Made by a program: the position numbers and the translations under genes
The notes under the pieces: generated by a model
What the model was told of the DNA's origin: nothing
Seen by the model: only the letters and a program-made list of their open reading frames with translations
The model's database searches: none
Shown: in pieces, positions 57,918 to 64,000 of the stretch
Layout: each line of letters starts with the position of its first letter
How positions within the stretch are numbered: position 1 is the stretch's first letter
Assembly: GCF_003255815.1 (NCBI RefSeq)
Contig: NC_037672.1
Span: 104,284,876-104,348,875, forward strand
From: Theropithecus gelada
Taxonomy: Eukaryota; Chordata; Mammalia; Primates; Cercopithecidae
Direction: 5' to 3'
DNA length: 64,000 bases

Positions 57918-58175
57918 TGAGTATAATATAGTGTTTAACAGGATGTATTTTAGGGTGATATAGTCTCGAGATCAAATCCTGACATCCCCACCACTAGCTG
58001 TATGCCTTTAAGCAGATTGCTTAACCTCTCATCATTTCAGTATCTTCATCTGTAAGATGAGCATTGTTATAGTTCAATGTTATAGGATTGTTATTTAAAA
58101 TAAACACAATGTGTATAAAATTCTTAGTATAGTGCTGAGCACAAAATAAGGCCTTAATAAAGAATGATTGCTTTT
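57918..58175 (+). mobile_element. MIR SINE, nearly full length
   Basis: From 'agtataatatagtgtttaac' (tRNA-like head), through 'gattgcttaacctctcatca', 'tcttcatctgtaagatgagc' and 'ataggattgttatttaaaat', to 'gtgctgagcacaaaataagg'. All MIR landmarks are in order. Confidence 0.88.
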
Positions 58176-58394
58176 GTTTTTATTATAAATTGAGTGTAAA
58201 TTTTTATTATAAATTGAGTCTGCCATTCAGACCCTTTTAATTCATGAACAGTTAAGTTCACAGAAACAGAACCATGGCTGTTCTTAATGACATTTGACAC
58301 ATCCTACCAACTACAGCCCTGTAACTCTTTAAGAAGTTTTCATGGTACCTTCTGTTAAATTACTTTGTTATCCTTTTGTCCTAATAAAAAATTA

Positions 58395-59060
58395 CAAGTA
58401 ACTCTTATATGACCTTTGTCCACATTTACCAATTGGTTATATGTTTACACCATCTGTTCCTCTCCTCTCCTTTCTCTCCTCTTCCTCTCCCCTCCCCTCC
58501 CCTCCCTCTTCCCTGTCTCTTTCCTCATGTATGCACACACATTTTCTATTTATTCCAAAACATTTGGAAGTTGGAGACATAGTGCTGTTTTACATTAAAT
58601 TCTCCAGTGTATATGTCCCCCAAACAAGGAAATTCCTTTAAATAACTTCAGTATAGTCATCAAAATCAGGAAATGTAATACAGTGATACAGTATACAATC
58701 CAATCCACTGTCCACATTCCAATTTGATGAATTGTTTCATTGACATTTTTTATAGCTATTTATTCCCCAGTCCAGTACCCAATCCAGGACCTTACATTAT
58801 ATTTTGTTTTCATGTCTCTTTAGTCTTTTTAACTTGGAACAGGCCCTCAGCCTTTTTTTTTTTTTCCTCTTGACCTTGAATTCTTTGAAAGTACAGGCCT
58901 GTTATTTTATAAAATAAAAATTTGTGTTATTTTCTTGTTTTCTCATGATTAGATTTAGCTATGGGTATTTTGGCAGGAATGGCACTGAAATAGTGTTATG
59001 TCCTTCCAGTACATCTTATTAGGGGCCACATTATATTAGTTTTTCACAGTATTATTAACA
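58395..59060 (-). mobile_element. Old L1 3'UTR (L1MC/L1ME type)
   Basis: 'attccaatttgatgaattgt', 'ccaatccaggaccttacatt' and 'catgtctctttagtcttttt' follow the antisense L1M 3'UTR block around 'catgtctcttaagtctcttt'. Includes the pyrimidine tract at 58457-58532. Ends approximate. Confidence 0.65.
58457..58532 (+). repeat. Polypyrimidine CT-rich tract
   Basis: About 75 bases of C and T almost without purines (TCCTC/CCCCT repeats), within an L1 tail. Could form triplex DNA; no regulatory role shown. Confidence 0.88.
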
Positions 59061-59127
59061 GTTAAGATGAAATTTTTCACAGTATTGACTTAGTTAAGAT
59101 GAAGTTTGTCAAGGTCTTAATTATAAT

Positions 59128-59617
59128 TGATGGAGGGATACTTCGATGCATAAATATTGACAAAACTATAGTCAGGCTCCTCTAAGCCCACTAGGCCTCA
59201 ACCTTGGCATTGTCCTTATCAGTACTGCATCATCCAATTATAGCAAGAATCAAGTTACATCAGCTTAGGAAGAATCCTCTTTATGCCCTTATCTGATCAC
59301 CCTAGGAATCAGATCAAAGTCCTCGATATCCACCATCCCCTAGGCGATATCTGATCACCCTGGCTTGCCTTTAGCAAAAATCTCATTAGGTCCAGATAAC
59401 TAGAATCCTTACCACTACCACCCCTGATGTTTCCTCTCAGTACTTTTCCATCTACTGACCATCACCCTGTTCCTCAGTTATAAATCCTCACTTGCCCATG
59501 TTTTGCTTAGAGTTGAGTCCAGTTCTTTACCTAGGTCTTTTACCCTATCCTAATAGTTCCTAAATACAATTTGTTTTTACCACTTTAACTACTGTCCAGC
59601 TCTGGTTTTCTTTAACA
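59128..59617 (+). mobile_element. Probable ERV LTR, family uncertain
   Basis: Begins TG ('tgatggagggatacttcgat') and ends CA ('tctggttttctttaaca'), 490 bases. Its 3' part has LTR character: 'cagttataaatcctcacttg' (TATA-like), 'gttgagtccagttctttacc', then a poly(A)-signal-like 'cctaaatacaatttg'. No target duplication could be matched and I do not recognise the family. Confidence 0.45.
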
Positions 59618-60412
59618 GTATGTTAATAATATATTTTGCATCCTTATAACTTGAGTTTATTTTTGAGTGTTTAATGAAGACTGTATTTCTTCAGAGACCA
59701 AATCCTCAACCTAACTCTGGAACATGATGGTAAAAGATTAACTAAGTCCAGGTAACAGGGAGTTACTGGATAGATTAACTGTGTCTTGGCAAAGGTATCC
59801 TATTGTGATCTTAAAGTCATGTGTTCTTCATTCAAATTTCCCACCTGTGCTTTTTCATTCATTAACGGGGAAGAAATTTAACCAGATATAGCAATTAGAA
59901 CTGGGAACTCTGAAAAAATGGTGGGAAATTTCTTTCCCTGGCTCTGAATTTCCATTTGGAGGAAGTTCTGTTGTAACAACGCTATTCCTTTCTACCCTCC
60001 TTATTTACTCTTCCTATGAAAGTAGGAGTGAATTCCAGTTAGCAAGTTTGAAAAGAGAAATTGGGAATTTTCCTGCCTTTTACCTTTCTCTTTTTGAGAG
60101 CAAGCTGCTAACATGAGCCAGACATTCTCTTCTGCAACTTGGTGCTATAATTTTTACAAGGGCAGCCCCCAATCCAATATAGAAAGATCTGCGCTTGTTC
60201 AGAACTGTGACAGAAAAGATGAGTTCAATTCTGGGATACAGTTCTAAAAAGCCCTTTGTTACTATGTTCTAAAAAGCCCTTTGTTGCTACATACCTATAC
60301 CACATTCTGCAAATCATATTTATTAACAGAAACATATTCTTATAATTTAATTTGGACTAGGGATAGAAAAATGACATGTGGAACAGAATGGAACATACAC
60401 ACATACATGGAA
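59618..60412. other. Unassigned; 25-bp tandem duplication at 60241-60290
   Basis: No gene. 'gttctaaaaagccctttgtt' occurs twice with a 25-base period. The last 70 bases ('gaacagaatggaacatacac') resemble old-L1 ORF2 text that resumes after the MLT1 LTR at 61305. Confidence 0.45.
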
Positions 60413-60445
60413 GTGACTTCCTATGGTTTAGATGTGTCCCCCTAA
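60413..60445 (+). mobile_element. MLT1 LTR, 5' piece
   Basis: 'ctatggtttagatgtgtccc' is the MLT1 5' start. The element is cut after 'cccctaa' (60439-60445) by an ERVK-type LTR and resumes at 60923. Confidence 0.75.
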
Positions 60446-60922
60446 GGGAGGAGACCACCCCTCATATTGTCTTATGCCTAGTTTCTGCCTCCAAAGAAAA
60501 AGGAAGTAAAAAGTAAAAGGCAGAAATGAAATCCACAGGCAGATAGCCGAGCACCGTGCCCTGGGCCTGGTAGTTAAAAATCAACCCCTGATCTAACTGC
60601 TTGTATTATCTACAGATTTCAGACATTGTATGGAAAAGCATCGTGAAAATCCCTGTCCTGTTCTGTTCAGTTCTGATTACCGGTGCATGCAGCCCCCGGT
60701 CATGGTCGGTCGTGTACCCACTGCTTGCTCAATGGATCACGACCCTCTCACGTGGACCCCATTAGAGTTGTAAGCCCTTAAAAGGGACAGGAATTGCTCA
60801 CTCCAGGAGCTCAGATTTTGGAGATGTGAGTCTGCTGATGCTCACAGCTGAAGAAAGCCCTTCCTTCTACAACTCAGTGTCTGAGGGGTTCTTGTCTGTG
60901 GTTCATCCTGCTACACCCCTAA
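60439..60922 (+). mobile_element. Solo ERVK-type (HML) LTR with a 6-7-bp TSD
   Basis: LTR body 60446-60915 (470 bases), flanked by CCCCTAA at 60439-60445 and 60916-60922; ERVK elements make 6-base duplications. It begins 'gggaggagaccacccctcat' and carries 'accggtgcatgcagcccccg', 'cacgtggaccccattagagt', 'agcccttaaaagggacagga' and the end 'ggttcatcctgctaca', all recalled from HERV-K LTRs. The subfamily (LTR3, LTR14, LTR22 or MER11 group) is undecided. The expected 5' TG seems lost. No internal viral sequence is present. Confidence 0.85.
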
Positions 60923-61294
60923 GTACATGTGTTGGAAACTTAATCCTCAGTGCAACAGAATTGAGAGGTGGAACGTTTAAGAAGTTATTAGATAGTGAGG
61001 CCTCTGCTCTCATGGATGGATTAATGCTGCTATCAGGGGAGTGCGTTTGTTATCCTGGGAGTGAGTTTCCTGATAAAAAGATGGGTTTGGTCCCCTCTCA
61101 TTCTCTTGCTCTCTCTTTCTGTCTTCCCCTTTTGCCTTCTGCCATGGGGTGACACAGCAATAGGGAACTCGCCATATGCAAGGCCCTTAACATTGGACTT
61201 TCCAGTCTTCAGAACTGTGACAAATAAATTTCTTTTCTCATAAATTACCCAGCATATGACATTCTGTTATAGCAACACAAAATAAACAAAGACA
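60923..61294 (+). mobile_element. MLT1 LTR, 3' piece
   Basis: 'gtgttggaaacttaatcctc', 'ttgagaggtggaacgtttaa', 'ctgccatggggtgacacag' and 'cagaactgtgacaaataaat', ending 'aataaacaaagaca'. Together with 60413-60445 it makes about one full MLT1 LTR. The 108-codon frame at 60826-61152 crosses both LTRs and is not a gene. Confidence 0.88.
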
Positions 61295-61304
61295 TGATCC
61301 CAGG

Positions 61305-62640
61305 ATTTTGTCTTAGTTTGAAAGCAGGAAGAAACCCACACACATATGAATACTTCCTTTGTGACATGGCTAGGGATAGAAAAATTGGTTGTGATATGGG
61401 AGATAATAAAATTATATCCTTAACTCACACCATATACAAAAATAAATTCTACATTCATCAAAGACTTAATGAAAGCACAACTATTAAACTTTTAGAAGAA
61501 AATATAGGAAGACATTCTTTAGGACCTTGGGGTACAGATGGGTTTCTTAAGTCAGAGAAGAACAACCTCTAGAAGACTAGCTGATGATTAACGTTTAAAA
61601 ATACATTAAAATTAAAATATCTGTTCACGAAAAGATACCATATAATGAAAATATGGTCCACATATAGGTAGAAGTAGTTTCCAACACATATAATAAATAA
61701 ATAATTAGAACCTATAATATATAAAAACATAAATAGGAAAAAGATAAACAAGCCAATACAAAAAATGAGCAAAAGGCTTGGACACAAAAATTAAGAGAAG
61801 AAACACAAATGAGCAATAAACATAGTAAAAGATGAACAACCTCATTCATAGTTAGGAAATGCAAACTAAAACCACAATTTAATACCACTTCACCCTTTTA
61901 CACATTTCAGTTGTGGAGTAATGGAAACTCAACTACTATTAATGGGAGTGTAAATTGATGTAACCACTTTGGCAAACAGTAAAGTGATGTCAAAGTATTC
62001 TTGAAAATTCATATATCCTATATTGTAGCAGCTCTACTTCTAGATATATCCCAGAAAAGCTTTTGCACAAACTCTGCAAGAGATACATATAAAAATTTTT
62101 TTTCTGTTAGTATTGCCAGTAAGGGTCCAAGTACCATTCAACTTCAGTGAGATACTCTTCACATTGTATTCTATATAAGCATCTCCTGGATTTGTATGAG
62201 TAGTAGTTAGTCATTTACTTATAATAGAAAAATGGCAAACAGCCAAAATGTCCATACACAGTAAAAAGGATACATATGTTTTGTCATATTAATACGGATA
62301 GGAAAATAAATACTCTATAACTACATAAATCAACATTAATGAATATCAGAAGTATAATTCATGAAAAATATTGCAGTATAATTTCATTCATACACATTTG
62401 AACTATGCAAAATGGCATACCATAGTGTCTAAGGATACAGATGAAACTACAATATGTTATATGCATAGACACTTAGCATTGTCATGTTCTTGTTTTCTCA
62501 TATGATGAAACTCTAAAAAAATATAAACTATAAAAGTCGATGCTTTTAAAATTGATAGAGATATAGTTTTATACTTTTTCCATTAATTGTGGGGTTAATG
62601 GTATGTTTACAAGAGATACATTTTATTGTTATTTTTAATT
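61305..62640 (+). mobile_element. Old L1 (L1ME type) ORF2 C-terminus and 3'UTR
   Basis: 'ttaactcacaccatatacaa', 'gaagaaaatataggaagaca', 'caaatgagcaataaacatag', 'gtgtaaattgatgtaaccac' and 'gaaaaatggcaaacagcc' follow old-L1 ORF2 and 3'UTR. A stretch of about 100 bases at 62103-62215 does not fit and may be an insertion. Everything is broken by stops, for example after the 92-codon frame 61294-61572. Confidence 0.72.
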
Positions 62641-62840
62641 TCAAACATATGTAATTTTTCAAAATAAATTATAAATTTTTAGCTCATTTTTTTCTTAAGC
62701 AGCTCATTGAAATGATTTTAAAATCATTTATAGGTATTCTACTAGTTAAATGTTACATTTTTAGGATAGATGCAATCAAATTTTTACTGTTATAGCTTAA
62801 TCATTAGCTATTTTATTTCGTGATTTTGCATTAGGTAACA
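62641..62840. other. Short AT-rich spacer
   Basis: No repeat family recognised between the two L1 pieces. Confidence 0.5.
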
Positions 62841-64000
62841 GATGTAAATTCAATTCTACTGGTAATTAAATTAAATATAAATGGCAAACACTCCAATAAA
62901 AATCCAGATGGTCAAACTGGATAAAAAAGCAAGGCTCAGCTATTTACACATACACACACACACACGCAAACACACACTGTCTATAGAAGATCCATTTTAA
63001 ATCTAAAAGATACATTAAAAAGATGAAAAAATATATCCCATGGAAACAATTATAAGAAAACCAAAGGATCATATTACTATCATATTTCATAACAAGAAAT
63101 AGTACCAGAGATAGAAATATTTCCTAACAAATGGCTTGAGAAAACAAGAACACGACAATGCTAAGTGTCTATGAATATAACAACAATTTCACAGTGCAAG
63201 AAGCATAAATGATACGCCAGAAAGGAGAAAAAAAATCTTCAATTATGTTCATATTTCTCTCCCAATAATTTGTAGAATGACTAAAGCAGAAAAATAAGTA
63301 AGAATAAAAAATCTTAAACAATTATCTACCAATCTGGTCTAACGGATATTAATAGAAACTTCACTTAACAACAGCGCGTCACTCTTTTTCTCAAGTACAC
63401 GTAGAACGTTGACCAAATATGCTCCAAGCTATGCCATTAAGTCTCAGTAAATTAAAAAGGATTGAATCATACAGAACATGTTCCCTGACCACAAGGGAAT
63501 TGTTAGAAATTAATAACAGAAAGATATCTAAAAATCACCATGTATTAGAAAATCAAGCCAGATTTTGCTCAATAAGCCATGGATTAGAGGAAAAAATACA
63601 TGGAAAGTATAAAATATTTTGAACAGGCTAAAAATGAAACACAATTTATCAGGTCTAGCAAAATGTGTGAAATGTAGTTAAATCAATACTTAGAGGAAAA
63701 TCTATAACTAATTGCATATATTAAAAATGATTAGTTACCAAAACTTCCAATTTAAGAAGCTAAAAAAGAATTAAAATCAATGTGAGCGGAAAAAAGAAAA
63801 TAATAAATATAGAATCAGAAATACCTTACACAGAAAACGGATGAACATTACAGATGGACTATCAAGAAAATTGTTAACCCTGTAGCTAGACTGATGAAAA
63901 AAGGAAAAAAAGATAAATTGTCAATATTAGAAAGAGGGGGCAGCACTAAGATCCTACATTAAGAGAATAATAAAATAACATAAAAAATATGATGTCAATG
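62841..64000 (+). mobile_element. Old L1 ORF2 endonuclease region, continues past the window
   Basis: Starts near the ORF2 beginning ('aaatataaatggcaaacact', 'gataaaaaagcaaggctcag'), passes a (CA)n tract at 62948-62975 and the EN text 'ccctgaccacaagggaattg' (about 63483), then the ORF2 linker ('gctaaaaaagaattaaaatc'). The 67-codon frame at 63419-63622 covers the DH-containing EN end. Highly diverged and inactive. Confidence 0.72.

Noticed and set aside
60826..61152. 108-codon plus-strand frame
   Set aside because: Spans an ERVK LTR and an MLT1 LTR; no start context or domain.
1..64000. CRISPR arrays, tRNA, rRNA, operons, bacterial promoters or phage genes
   Set aside because: No spaced identical short repeats, no tRNA-like A/B boxes outside SINEs, and the whole window has mammalian repeat content.

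Overview
This window is AT-rich primate nuclear DNA with no identifiable protein-coding gene, tRNA, rRNA, CRISPR array or bacterial-type operon. It reads as intergenic or deep-intronic sequence made of layered transposable elements. The best lineage marker is the Alu at 52271-52700. It carries variants I associate with the AluYR group of Old World monkeys (for example the 'gctcaagcctgtaatccc' start and 'gaatgtcgtaaacccggga'), so a cercopithecid such as a macaque or baboon is more likely than human. The 96-base run of N inside its tail is an assembly gap. Subfamily names here come from recall of consensus sequences, not from a search.

Layout. 1-2543: 5' end of a primate L1 on the minus strand whose promoter/5'UTR and ORF1 start are tandemly duplicated. 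3421-3781: solo MST-type LTR with a 5-bp target duplication. 6593-6885: L1 3'UTR scrap. 7827-9838: Tigger1 DNA transposon with a decayed transposase. 10536-11415: old L1 pieces around an MLT2-like LTR. 12046-16545: an L1 whose 5' part is inverted as in twin priming, carrying an AluY. 16546-22420: mostly unassigned sequence with one Alu, one L1 tail and one MIR. 22421-23108: Tigger2-family element with intact ends. 23613-23926: AluS. 24893-29519: long but internally deleted L1PB/L1MA-type element. 29722-33290: old L1 split by a complete LTR-internal-LTR MST element. 34928-36867: old L1 split by an AluS. 36868-48556: an almost continuous stack of L1 remnants, mostly antisense, with one L1PB 3' end, a fold-back Alu, a short L1PA tail and an MLT1 LTR. 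48557-58175: the least repeat-dense part, with MIRs, a probable piggyBac-type MITE and the young Alu. 58395-64000: L1 tail, an uncertain ERV LTR, an MLT1 LTR split by an ERVK-type LTR, and further L1.

No genes act together here. The coding traces are dead transposon genes: L1 ORF1 and ORF2 fragments, Tigger1 transposase and a fragment of Tigger2 transposase. The value of the window is its insertion history, which can be ordered because several elements interrupt others and keep target-site duplications. I found no evidence for a new biological system. The most unusual structure is the duplicated L1 5'UTR at the left edge.
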